Of a stretch of 64,000 nucleotides of DNA, positions 17,272-25,543 are shown piece by piece (positions within the stretch are counted from its first letter, which is position 1; every line of letters starts with the position of its first letter). The notes under the pieces were generated by a model that worked only from the letters and a program-made list of their open reading frames with translations, searched no databases and was not told the origin of the DNA. Source of the DNA: Bacteroides sp. MSB163 (GTDB lineage: Bacteria; Bacteroidota; Bacteroidia; Bacteroidales; Bacteroidaceae). Position numbers and translations under genes: made by a program. The stretch lies in contig NZ_CP143867.1 in the NCBI RefSeq assembly GCF_036416795.1, forward strand, positions 3,464,001-3,528,000. The letters are read 5' to 3'.

Positions 17272-20091
17272 AAAATCCACTTCCGCCACTCCTACACGAT
17301 CGTCATTCAGTACAATGCGCAAGTCGCTGGCAGTAGTTCCTTTGAACGTATATGAAATCAACTTTCCGTATTCGCTGACTATACCCGAATAAACAGTCAG
17401 GAATTGTCCGCCGCCACTGGAAAGCTGGATTTCAAACTCCGCCGGCAGACCGTTGCCTCTGCTGAATGCAATGGAAACACCATCTACCTTGGAGCCGTTC
17501 TCCAAGGCAAAGGTAATATAATCTCCTTTATTTCCTTCCCAAACAGTATTCATTTTTTTATCGAGCACGTTCATTACACTTTCCGGATTGGTGCTGGCAG
17601 TTACGGGAGCATCCGTTTTTGCCTGTGCTTGCATGGGGGCGTTTGGATCTTCTACTGTCAATTTTCCACTCAGGCGGATATCTTCGGAAGAAGCACCTAC
17701 CATAATGCTGAAGTCTCCCGGTTCCACCACCCATTCCATGTGCTTATCCAGTAATTCCAGCTGTTTGCGGTCGAGGGTGAAAACTATCTCTTTCGTTTCT
17801 CCCGGTTGCAGGTGGATACGCTCAAAGCCTGCCAGATTCTTTTCGTAAGTGGTAACGCTGCTCAGGATGTCGCGAACATACAGCTGAACCACTTCATCGC
17901 CTGCACGTTTTCCGGTATTTGTTACTTTGCAGCGTACAGTTGCCTTTTGATTCGGCGTAATCACTTTCGGACTGATTTTGATGTCGGAATACTCAAAGGT
18001 GGTGTAACTCAGACCGTATCCGAATGAATAGAGTGCACCGTTGACACGTGACATGTTTCCATCCAGCCCCGGATTCTTTCCACCGTCAATCTGTGAAGAA
18101 GGTTTGCAGGGGAAGTTGAAAGGAATTTGTCCGACACTTTTCGGGAAAGTGACTGTCAGTTTTCCGCCCGGGTTATAATCTCCAAAGAGCACATCGGCTA
18201 CTGCTGTTCCACCTTTGGAACCCGGATACCATGTTTCTAAAATAGCGGGAACGAACTTGTCTGCCCAATTGATGGATAGCGGGCGACCGTTAATCAGCAC
18301 CAGTACGACGGGCTTTCCGGTTGCTTGTACGGCTTGGAGTAATTTCAGTTGTCGTCCTGGAAGTTCGAGACTGCTGCGCGATTTGTTTTCACCGCAGGTA
18401 CGCTGTCCGCCTCCTAATACGACTACGGCTACATCTGCCTGACGTGCATTTTCTACTGCTTTATCGATTTCAGCTTGTTCGCTATCTGTCATCGGATAGT
18501 CGATAAGTTCGCTTTCCGGCCAGTTGGTGTCTACGAGGTCACAGCCTTTGGTATAGAGCACTTCTGCTTTGCCTTCAGTTTTTTGGCGAATGCCTTCCAG
18601 CACTGTGGTTACTTCTACTGCCAAAGGACCGTAGTGTGTCAGTGCGTATCCCTCTTCGTCCGCATTGGGGCCGCAAACTGCTATCTTCTTCACGTTATTG
18701 ATATCCAATGGCAACACGTTGTTTTCATTCTTCAATAAGACGAGGCTTTCGTGTGAGGCTTGCAATGCAAGAGATTCATTTTCAGCTTTCTCTACTTCTT
18801 TATCGGCGCCTGCAAGGTCAGTCTGATAGGGAGCATCGAACAGCCCTACAAGGAATTTTACACGCAGAATGTCACGTACACGGTCGTTAATCACTTCTTC
18901 GCTTAGTCCGCCCTCTTTTACCAATTCGCGTAAAGGCAATACATATGAATCCGGTGACCGGAAGGTGCAACGTACATTCAGACCGGCTTCTACACTTTGA
19001 CGCACGGCTTCTTTCATATCTTTGGCGGTGCTGTGTTTGGTATAAAGATATTCAACGGCATCACTGTCCGAAACCACATACCCCCGGAATCCCATCTCGC
19101 CACGCAGGCGTGTAGTCAGCCAATAATAACTGCCTTGTATGGGGACACCATCGTAATCATTGTACGAACTCATCACTCCCAATAGTCCCGCTTCCTTTAT
19201 CACCCGTTTGAAGGGGTAGACATGTATCATTTCCACTTCGCGTGGTGACATTTGCGGGTCTACACGTGCCATACCTTCGCGGGCGCCCTTGTTGTTACTG
19301 TAAGCAACGAAATGTTTTCCGGTTGCTGCTACCTGATGGTTATGTTGCATGCCGCGTACCATTTCAATACCCAGTTCGGCAACGAGGTAAGGAGATTCCC
19401 CATATACCTCCTCATAGCGTCCCCAACGCTGGTCACGACCGACATCGAGGATGGGAGCATACACGTTGGTATATCCCAGCATACGGGCTTCCCGTCCGGT
19501 GATTAATCCTACCTGGCGTATCAGTTCGCGGTTCCAGGTATGTCCCAATCCCAGTTGTGTGGGGAAATTGGTGGCACGATAACTTTCTACTCCTCGGATA
19601 CCTTCGTTCGTAAAATCTACGGGGATGCCGAGACGCGTTTCTTCTATGAAGAAGCGTTGTACTTCATTCAGTGCCCAGGCATGGCGGGATGCCGGCCATA
19701 CATAGGGATTATCCGATGGGGGAAGTCCCCATTGTTGGAAACCGTTCAGGTGTTCGTCGATGGCACCGATGCCGTCTTTCCAAAGCATTTGTTTCCATTC
19801 GGGGGTGGGGAGGTCGTCCTTTAGTACACGTTTGTAACCGTAGAGGGTTACCATCTGGCATGTCTTTTCTTCCAATGTCATCTGGCTGAGCAAATCTTCG
19901 ATACGTGCATCCAGCGAGGCATTCGGATCTTCGTATATATCCTTCACTCCGTTTTTGTTGAAATCAATCCAGCCTTTCTTGTACATTTCGCTTTTGACGG
20001 GTTTGTACACAGCGGGTATCTTCACGGTCTTTTGTGCGCAGAGCAGAGTACTGCCTCCGAGCAGTAGTGTCATTGCAATTAGTTTCTTCAT
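17260..20091 (-). CDS. GH3 beta-glucosidase-like enzyme with C-terminal discoidin/CBM-like domain
   Basis: Starting at the ATG at 20091, the protein is 943 residues with signal MKKLIAMTLLLGGSTLLCAQ; the upstream in-frame ATG at 20130 would bury this signal and is rejected. Domains: GH3 N-terminal barrel (KHFVAYSNNKGAREG; nucleophile region GYVVSDSDAVEYL), GH3 C-terminal domain (CGPNADEEGYAL, GENKSRSSLELPGRQ), fibronectin-III-like domain (PGETKEIVFTLDRKQLELLD), then about 100 residues resembling an F5/8-type carbohydrate-binding domain. The family removes beta-linked glucose or xylose; specificity is not readable. It may supply the periplasm and act together with the pectin cluster beyond ssrA. 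Confidence 0.92.
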   Translation of the reverse strand: MKKLIAMTLLLGGSTLLCAQKTVKIPAVYKPVKSEMYKKGWIDFNKNGVKDIYEDPNASLDARIEDLLSQMTLEEKTCQMVTLYGYKRVLKDDLPTPEWKQMLWKDGIGAIDEHLNGFQQWGLPPSDNPYVWPASRHAWALNEVQRFFIEETRLGIPVDFTNEGIRGVESYRATNFPTQLGLGHTWNRELIRQVGLITGREARMLGYTNVYAPILDVGRDQRWGRYEEVYGESPYLVAELGIEMVRGMQHNHQVAATGKHFVAYSNNKGAREGMARVDPQMSPREVEMIHVYPFKRVIKEAGLLGVMSSYNDYDGVPIQGSYYWLTTRLRGEMGFRGYVVSDSDAVEYLYTKHSTAKDMKEAVRQSVEAGLNVRCTFRSPDSYVLPLRELVKEGGLSEEVINDRVRDILRVKFLVGLFDAPYQTDLAGADKEVEKAENESLALQASHESLVLLKNENNVLPLDINNVKKIAVCGPNADEEGYALTHYGPLAVEVTTVLEGIRQKTEGKAEVLYTKGCDLVDTNWPESELIDYPMTDSEQAEIDKAVENARQADVAVVVLGGGQRTCGENKSRSSLELPGRQLKLLQAVQATGKPVVLVLINGRPLSINWADKFVPAILETWYPGSKGGTAVADVLFGDYNPGGKLTVTFPKSVGQIPFNFPCKPSSQIDGGKNPGLDGNMSRVNGALYSFGYGLSYTTFEYSDIKISPKVITPNQKATVRCKVTNTGKRAGDEVVQLYVRDILSSVTTYEKNLAGFERIHLQPGETKEIVFTLDRKQLELLDKHMEWVVEPGDFSIMVGASSEDIRLSGKLTVEDPNAPMQAQAKTDAPVTASTNPESVMNVLDKKMNTVWEGNKGDYITFALENGSKVDGVSIAFSRGNGLPAEFEIQLSSGGGQFLTVYSGIVSEYGKLISYTFKGTTASDLRIVLNDDRVGVAEVDFNEE

Positions 20092-20127
20092 GATATTTAT
20101 ATTTTTGTGCATATTATCTTCTGTTGC

Positions 20128-20135
20128 CAAAGGTA
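20128..20135 (-). promoter_or_regulatory. Bacteroides -7 box (TACCTTTG) for the GH3 gene
   Basis: Minus-strand TAnnTTTG 37 bases before the chosen GH3 start; CAAA at 20160-20163 is a -33 candidate at 24-base spacing, slightly long. It supports the start at 20091 rather than 20130. Confidence 0.5.
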
Positions 20136-20271
20136 CGGGTTATGTGGGAAAGAGAAAGGCAAAATCGTCCGGAGTACTGGCTTTTATTGTACGTGTAGTG
20201 ATGTAAGACAGTTTTTGGTCTTATAAAAAGATAAGGTTTATTAATTCCGGACTAAGCAATCACACTATTCT

Positions 20272-20303
20272 TTTGTACAGTAACAAAAGAATTCTTATCT
20301 TTG
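20272..20303 (+). promoter_or_regulatory. Promoter of ssrA
   Basis: TTTG at 20272-20275 and TATCTTTG at 20296-20303 with exactly 20 bases between them: a full match to the Bacteroides primary sigma factor consensus. The mature tmRNA begins 32 bases after the -7 box, so a short 5' leader is removed. Confidence 0.85.
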
Positions 20304-20334
20304 CCCCACGATTTCTAAAAACCGTATTTATTCT

Positions 20335-20731
20335 GGGGTTGACTGGATTTGACAGCGGGTAGAAATAGTAAGTAAGCATGCAGTGCGTCGTTGATTTGCA
20401 CTTTAATCTCAGTCCTCAAAATTTTATCTGGCGAAAGACAATACGCTCTTGCTGCTTAATCGAATCACAGTAGATTAGCTTAATCCCGGTACTAGGTGCT
20501 GGGACGAGACATCACTCGGAAGCTGTTGCTCCGAAGCATTCCGATCCAGTGGTGCAGTTACATCGGGGATAGTTCTTGTCGGCCTTGAGGCAAGAATGAA
20601 ACTTTAAAGGATAAGGCAATGGTTGATGGCTTTGGTTCTGCCGTTGCTCGAAAAATTAGGCAAAGATAAGCATGTAGAAAGCTTATGATTTCCTCGTTTG
20701 GACGAGGGTTCGATTCCCTCCAGCTCCACCA
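20335..20731 (+). ncRNA. ssrA: tmRNA (ssrA)
   Basis: A 397-nt transfer-messenger RNA. The 5' end GGGGUUG pairs perfectly (with G-U) with CAGCUCC before the 3' ACCA, and GGUUCGAUUCC forms the T arm. The tag reading frame GGC GAA AGA CAA TAC GCT CTT GCT GCT TAA encodes GERQYALAA, ending in the ALAA degron read by ClpXP/ClpAP. tmRNA with SmpB rescues stalled ribosomes. CCA is encoded. It lies between divergently placed carbohydrate genes and has its own promoter and terminator. Confidence 0.97.
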
Positions 20732-20774
20732 AAAGAAAGAAAGTTCTGATTATTTCAGAGCTTTCTTTCTTTTT
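20732..20774 (+). terminator. Terminator of ssrA
   Basis: A 17-base inverted pair (AAAGAAAGAAAGTTCTGA... with its complement) around TTATT, followed by T-rich sequence immediately after the tmRNA CCA end. Confidence 0.85.
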
Positions 20775-20849
20775 ATTCAGCTTCTTGTCTTCTGAACATG
20801 GTTCATTCGGGCTTACCCGTAAAATCATGCAGTTTTATTCTTTCCTTTC

Positions 20850-23800
20850 TTATCTATAAACTTCCTTCAATAGATTCAGCAGCAACTGTTGGCCTACCAC
20901 ATTAGCCCGGTTTTCACTTTTCGTGTTGAATGTATTCATAGATTCATTCATACCATCCAAATCGACAGGTGCGGTATACTCCTTGATTCCTTTGATACAG
21001 GCAGGGATATCTAGTGTAGTGATAATTACTTTTCCACTTCCTGCCGGTATCACCTGTAAGGCTGAATATACCTCTTTCTTATGGTCGGAAACACAGCCTA
21101 CAAGTGTCTCACCATTGAAACACCGCAAACCGATACGACGCCGGTTGTACGTGGCAAAGCATTGATATTCCCAGTTGAAAGCACTATTTGCCGGCAGGTT
21201 CATAAAGATAGAATGCTCCCGGTTGAAGAAATTACCTCCATACCATGATTTACCCAGAATCTTCGAACCACGATAGTCCAGTACCTCTTTATCTGCCAGG
21301 AATTCTGCCCAACGTTCCGGATTGTCTACAATAATCAGAGTATGTCCTTTATATACCCATTCCATGATGTCGCTCATGCCACTGCCCCATTGCGTAGGTT
21401 CATAAGCGCCGACCAGCAGATAATTTCCTTCAGGGGTACCACCTTTGTAAACCGGAACCTCCATGCCGACACCGCGTAAGAAGTTTACCAGAGCTCCCGT
21501 CGTATCGGCTACACTGCCCTGTGTTGTGATGCCTTTCGTATTCAGTTCAACCGCAAACAACAGATCATCTCCCTTTACCAATTCTGTTTTACCTTTCAGT
21601 AAGGAAGCCTCTATGCGGGTATAACCTTTACTCTTCGGTATAAATGCCCAACCGCTTTGCAGGCATTGACCGTAGTCATTTCCACCTTTCACTGTCACCC
21701 GTTCCTTATGACTGGCCACTACGTTTCCACTTTCATCTTTGGCTACCAGATTCAGTATATAAGAACCTTTCAGATTCTTTTCGTTCACAATGTAAGTGTC
21801 TACCAACGTTGTATCTCCTGTACTCACTACCTTGCGGTTCATTTTGACAGCCAGATAAAGAGGAGCATTGTAGCGGGCCATGACTTCCGGATCTCCTTTC
21901 GGGAAACGATAATTGTCGACGATGCCCGAATGATTCTCAAGTTTCATACTTTCCCAACCATTTACGGCATACGCATCTACTGTATTACTGATCCGGATAT
22001 TCTCTATGATCCTTCCCTGATAATAGAAAGAAACATTTCCCATAGAACGCGTCAGGTCATCCACCGTGGGGAAAGCTTTGTCGAACCCTTTCTCTTTCAG
22101 AAAACGGTCGTAGGCGTCATACCATTGCAGATAATCGTCCGCTTCCCAACTATTCATCTTGCCGCTTTTCAGGATATCTTCGCGGATGAGTTGCAGGCGT
22201 GGAGGAGTACCGATTGCCCCGTCTTCACCCCAGTATACAATTTCTTTCTTATGATCGGAGAAACGGTGATAGTTATCTTTACCCAGATATAAGTTGTCAT
22301 GATAACATCCGGGACCGCCTGCGTGATGCCGGTCATACCATCCATAGTCGTAGAAGGTAGTGTCATAAGGCATCAGATGCAGTTTGAAACGCGTGTTGTG
22401 TTCCTCTGCCGGATTTTCTCCGTTGCTTGAATTATAAGTCAGGATGCGGGTAGGGTCCAAAGCATGTGCCATGCGCATCTGGTCATAATCTTGAGTCTGG
22501 GGATAAGCGCCACGTTCATTATGCAGATTGTAGATGATAAGTGACGGATGGTTACGGTCCCGCTTCACCATGCGTGCCAGTTTCTCGTTGCGGTAGGCAA
22601 AATAGAAATTACTCTGCTTGTCGTTGTCATTGAAGTTTTTGATGGGGTACTGATTACCTCCGGGTTCTTCAAAATAGAGCAATCCCAATTCATCAGCATA
22701 GTCCAGAATGTTGGTTTGCCCGATATTCCGGTGAAAGTTCAGCATGTTCAATCCCAGTTCTTTGGCAATCGTAATTTGTCGTTTGGCCAGTTCATCGGAA
22801 GGAGTGATGCCATTATAAGGCCAGAATCCCCACGAGATAGCTGTCCGTAATACGATCCGTTTGCCGTTCAGGAAGAATTGCCGGTCTCCTTTTATATCTT
22901 TTATTTCGAACCAACGGAAACCGAAACGCTCAGTTACGGCATCGTCGTTCAGAGAAATTTTCAGGTCATAGAGACGGGGCGAGTCCACACTCCATAAGTG
23001 CGCATTGGGTACTTTGATTTGATAAGTTTGCAGGTTCTCACCTTCTTTCAGTGATTCCAGGCGGATATTCTTGCGGTATACGGTCTGTCCGTTGGGATGT
23101 TCCTTGATTTCCAGACATAGTTCCTTGTTTGTGACAGAAGCTCCGGTTTCATTGGCTGCTCTGACTTCTACTTCAATGGTATGCGGTTCCGGTTGGTTTT
23201 TGATGAATACATCTTTCACATAAAGCTTTCCGGTAGCTTCCAGTTCCACTTTTCCCGTAATACCACCGAAGCCGTGTGAGGGATTGGTGCGATATACTCC
23301 CCAGGTATAAACCTGCGAGTCTTTCCAATTGAAGTTCCCGTTAGGATCTGTAATCCGGAAAGTGATTACATTCTTCTTGCCCGGTTCTATAAAAGGAGTG
23401 ATGTCGATGGAGAAAGGAGTACTGTTCACTAAATCATATCCTGCCAGTTGATGGTTGACAAATATTTCAGCACGGAACCTCACGGAGCCGATATTCATTG
23501 CAATCCGCCTGTCTTTCCATTCGGCAGGAATATCTACTTCAGTTTCAAACCAGGAAACTCCCGTATAGTTTCCTGTCACTCCGAATGTCTGTCCGTTCCA
23601 TCCCCACAGGTGCTCTTCTACTGTGGCAGGCAGATTGATACCTGTTTTATCGGGATGTTTCAGTAATTGCCAGCCCCCTGTCGGAGTGTTTACAGGCAAT
23701 GCTTTGATATCTACCGGCGGAAGATATAACTCATCATTCTGCCAGGCAGCTGCATGGTCTAAGGTGATGTTCCATGGTTGGGAGGACAAGTCGAGGTTTA

Positions 23801-23873
23801 CTCTTTCCTGAGAAGAGCCGATGAAGATATTCAGTACGGCACCTGTTATTAGTAGTAGAAACTTCTGATTCAT
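20850..23873 (-). CDS. GH2 family glycoside hydrolase
   Basis: A 1007-residue secreted enzyme (signal ends near FIGSSQE). It has a sugar-binding jelly-roll (WFETEVDIPAEWKDRRIAMNIGSVRF split over about 108-140), immunoglobulin-like domain, then a TIM barrel. The acid/base Glu is in the NxE motif YNLHNERGAY and the likely nucleophile Glu is in VYWGEDGAIG. A C-terminal region of about 300 residues includes a Rossmann/flavodoxin-like stretch (NYLLVGAYEPTQWGSGMSDIMEW cut at 20). GH2 includes beta-galactosidases, beta-glucuronidases and galacturonidases. With pectinesterase and pectate lyase neighbours, a pectin side-chain or uronide target is likely, but this is inference. It is 42 bases after the CE8 gene, same strand. 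Confidence 0.88.
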   Translation of the reverse strand: MNQKFLLLITGAVLNIFIGSSQERVNLDLSSQPWNITLDHAAAWQNDELYLPPVDIKALPVNTPTGGWQLLKHPDKTGINLPATVEEHLWGWNGQTFGVTGNYTGVSWFETEVDIPAEWKDRRIAMNIGSVRFRAEIFVNHQLAGYDLVNSTPFSIDITPFIEPGKKNVITFRITDPNGNFNWKDSQVYTWGVYRTNPSHGFGGITGKVELEATGKLYVKDVFIKNQPEPHTIEVEVRAANETGASVTNKELCLEIKEHPNGQTVYRKNIRLESLKEGENLQTYQIKVPNAHLWSVDSPRLYDLKISLNDDAVTERFGFRWFEIKDIKGDRQFFLNGKRIVLRTAISWGFWPYNGITPSDELAKRQITIAKELGLNMLNFHRNIGQTNILDYADELGLLYFEEPGGNQYPIKNFNDNDKQSNFYFAYRNEKLARMVKRDRNHPSLIIYNLHNERGAYPQTQDYDQMRMAHALDPTRILTYNSSNGENPAEEHNTRFKLHLMPYDTTFYDYGWYDRHHAGGPGCYHDNLYLGKDNYHRFSDHKKEIVYWGEDGAIGTPPRLQLIREDILKSGKMNSWEADDYLQWYDAYDRFLKEKGFDKAFPTVDDLTRSMGNVSFYYQGRIIENIRISNTVDAYAVNGWESMKLENHSGIVDNYRFPKGDPEVMARYNAPLYLAVKMNRKVVSTGDTTLVDTYIVNEKNLKGSYILNLVAKDESGNVVASHKERVTVKGGNDYGQCLQSGWAFIPKSKGYTRIEASLLKGKTELVKGDDLLFAVELNTKGITTQGSVADTTGALVNFLRGVGMEVPVYKGGTPEGNYLLVGAYEPTQWGSGMSDIMEWVYKGHTLIIVDNPERWAEFLADKEVLDYRGSKILGKSWYGGNFFNREHSIFMNLPANSAFNWEYQCFATYNRRRIGLRCFNGETLVGCVSDHKKEVYSALQVIPAGSGKVIITTLDIPACIKGIKEYTAPVDLDGMNESMNTFNTKSENRANVVGQQLLLNLLKEVYR

Positions 23874-23915
23874 ACTTTATATATTAGTTTCTGATTGATG
23901 TTTTTTTATGGAGGA

Positions 23916-25448
23916 TTATTTAAAATAACTGAAAGGTTTCCATCCTTTCAATACAAACGCCGGATTCATGTAATCCGCAATGAGTGCTGCGTCTTTTTGC
24001 GCATCCAGTTGGCGTGAATAAGCATGGCGTTGTGATACATCCACCGGTTTGCCTGTTTCCATATCGCAAGTGTTGAACTCATACATCCGGGAACTTTTTT
24101 CACCAATAGCACTCCATCCTTGTGGGATAATGTTTTTCACCTTACAGTTGATTACCACAAATTCTGCGTCCGGGTAAGCGGTTCCGTGATTGCTTTTGGT
24201 GCGTCCGTAGTCGGCCTTTTTCCCGTCGGGGGCGGCAAAAGTACATTCTACAAAGATATTACCATGATTTCCCGTTGTGTTTCTTACCCAGGAGAATGGG
24301 CCTCCGTCGTTGCGGAAGTTACTGCGGTAGGCAAACAGACTGCCACGTCCCAGGATGGTGTCACCACCTCCGTCCAGTTCACATGACTCCATATAGATTG
24401 TTCCGTTTGCTTGCAATGCATCTCCGGAACCGATGATGTGCACGCTGTAAAGGGCAATACGTTCACCGTTCAGCAGCAAACCTTCAGCTTGTCCATGCAG
24501 GTCGGTAGCTATGGTCAGATGTTCCAGCTGGATGTCACTGCAATTATCCAGCATGAAAGCGGCTCTTCTGGACGGGAATGTGCCCGGCCATTCGTTGGTT
24601 TTCACTGTCAGGGGATGAGGATTGAAAACTTCGTTGTTAGCATAGTGTACCCGGGTCCGGTCCATTCCTGCACCTTTAATCTTTACATTTGTTTTGTTCC
24701 GGGCATATACCAGTTCTTCGTAGTCACCGGTTTGTATCAGAATTACGGTTTGTTTCTGACTGAAATCGGGAATAAAGTCGAGTGCTCCCTGTACGGTGTT
24801 GAAATCACCTTGTCCGGTTGCATCTACAATCAGTGTGTCTGTAGAAGCGGGAGCGGAGTCTTTTGTTTTGAAACTCCAGTTATGCTCTTTACTGATACCG
24901 TGGAAACTGTGGTCGGGTAAAGTCAGAACACCTTCGTCTATGGTGACATAATAACTATGGTTATAGTCGAGCATATTGTTGTGCAGATAGATGGTTGCCG
25001 TCGAATCGCGCACGATGATGGGATGGAAATGAAACGCATCTGTAAATCCACCGATGATGTTCAGCTGGTAATCGGGTGGGGTAGGCTCTGCCGTACCTGA
25101 AGGGGTGCCGGGGCGGGTATCCCTGTTGGTAGGCATGTGGGTGCGTGTATAGTCGTAAGGTATCTTGGTGTAATCACATTCCGGTCCATACGTGCGGCTT
25201 TCGGTAGGTCCGGGAGGAATACTCAGATCCAGGCTGTCCACTATCTGGTGTGACATCGCATCATAAATGCGTATCATTCCGGAGTCACCTACTATGGGGG
25301 TGTCCGTGAAAGTCAGTACCAGATGGGTATCCGGATTTACATTTTTTGCACCGGCAGCCGGAAACAGTTCGGCGTTTGGCGATTCAGGTTGGTTGCAGGC
25401 CGACAGAAAAGGCAGTACAGCCAGCATAACAAACAAGGGTTTCATCAT
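23916..25448 (-). CDS. CE8 pectinesterase-like lipoprotein with N-terminal Ig-like domain
   Basis: A 510-residue lipoprotein (signal ends LSACNQPES). Residues 25-200 resemble a Big_5 Ig-like domain. From about residue 200 a right-handed beta-helix follows with CE8 features: TLIVDATGQGDFNTVQGALD, an aspartate in GSGDALQANG and a second in DGGGDTILGRGSLF, matching the two catalytic Asp positions (usually QDTL and DFIFG). The enzyme family removes methyl esters from homogalacturonan. Substituted residues around the Asp make it a divergent member. Operon with GH2; preceded by a -7 box at 25494. The Ig-like domain could position it at the cell surface. Confidence 0.85.
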   Translation of the reverse strand: MMKPLFVMLAVLPFLSACNQPESPNAELFPAAGAKNVNPDTHLVLTFTDTPIVGDSGMIRIYDAMSHQIVDSLDLSIPPGPTESRTYGPECDYTKIPYDYTRTHMPTNRDTRPGTPSGTAEPTPPDYQLNIIGGFTDAFHFHPIIVRDSTATIYLHNNMLDYNHSYYVTIDEGVLTLPDHSFHGISKEHNWSFKTKDSAPASTDTLIVDATGQGDFNTVQGALDFIPDFSQKQTVILIQTGDYEELVYARNKTNVKIKGAGMDRTRVHYANNEVFNPHPLTVKTNEWPGTFPSRRAAFMLDNCSDIQLEHLTIATDLHGQAEGLLLNGERIALYSVHIIGSGDALQANGTIYMESCELDGGGDTILGRGSLFAYRSNFRNDGGPFSWVRNTTGNHGNIFVECTFAAPDGKKADYGRTKSNHGTAYPDAEFVVINCKVKNIIPQGWSAIGEKSSRMYEFNTCDMETGKPVDVSQRHAYSRQLDAQKDAALIADYMNPAFVLKGWKPFSYFK

Positions 25449-25493
25449 TGTTATCTCCTAATTTAGTAGTTCTTTGGGAAATTATATAGAGTG

Positions 25494-25501
25494 CAAATAT
25501 A
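25494..25501 (-). promoter_or_regulatory. Bacteroides -7 box (TATATTTG) for the CE8-GH2 genes
   Basis: Minus-strand TATATTTGC 46 bases before the CE8 start, in the 95-base gap after the hybrid regulator gene. No clear -33 box, as expected for a regulator-dependent promoter. Confidence 0.5.
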
Positions 25502-25543
25502 GGCCATCCTCCCAACTCCGTTTTATAATATCTGTGCGATTCG

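Noticed and set aside
17260..20130. GH3 start at 20130
   Set aside because: It places 13 residues before a clean signal peptide, and the -7 box at 20128-20135 would overlap it.
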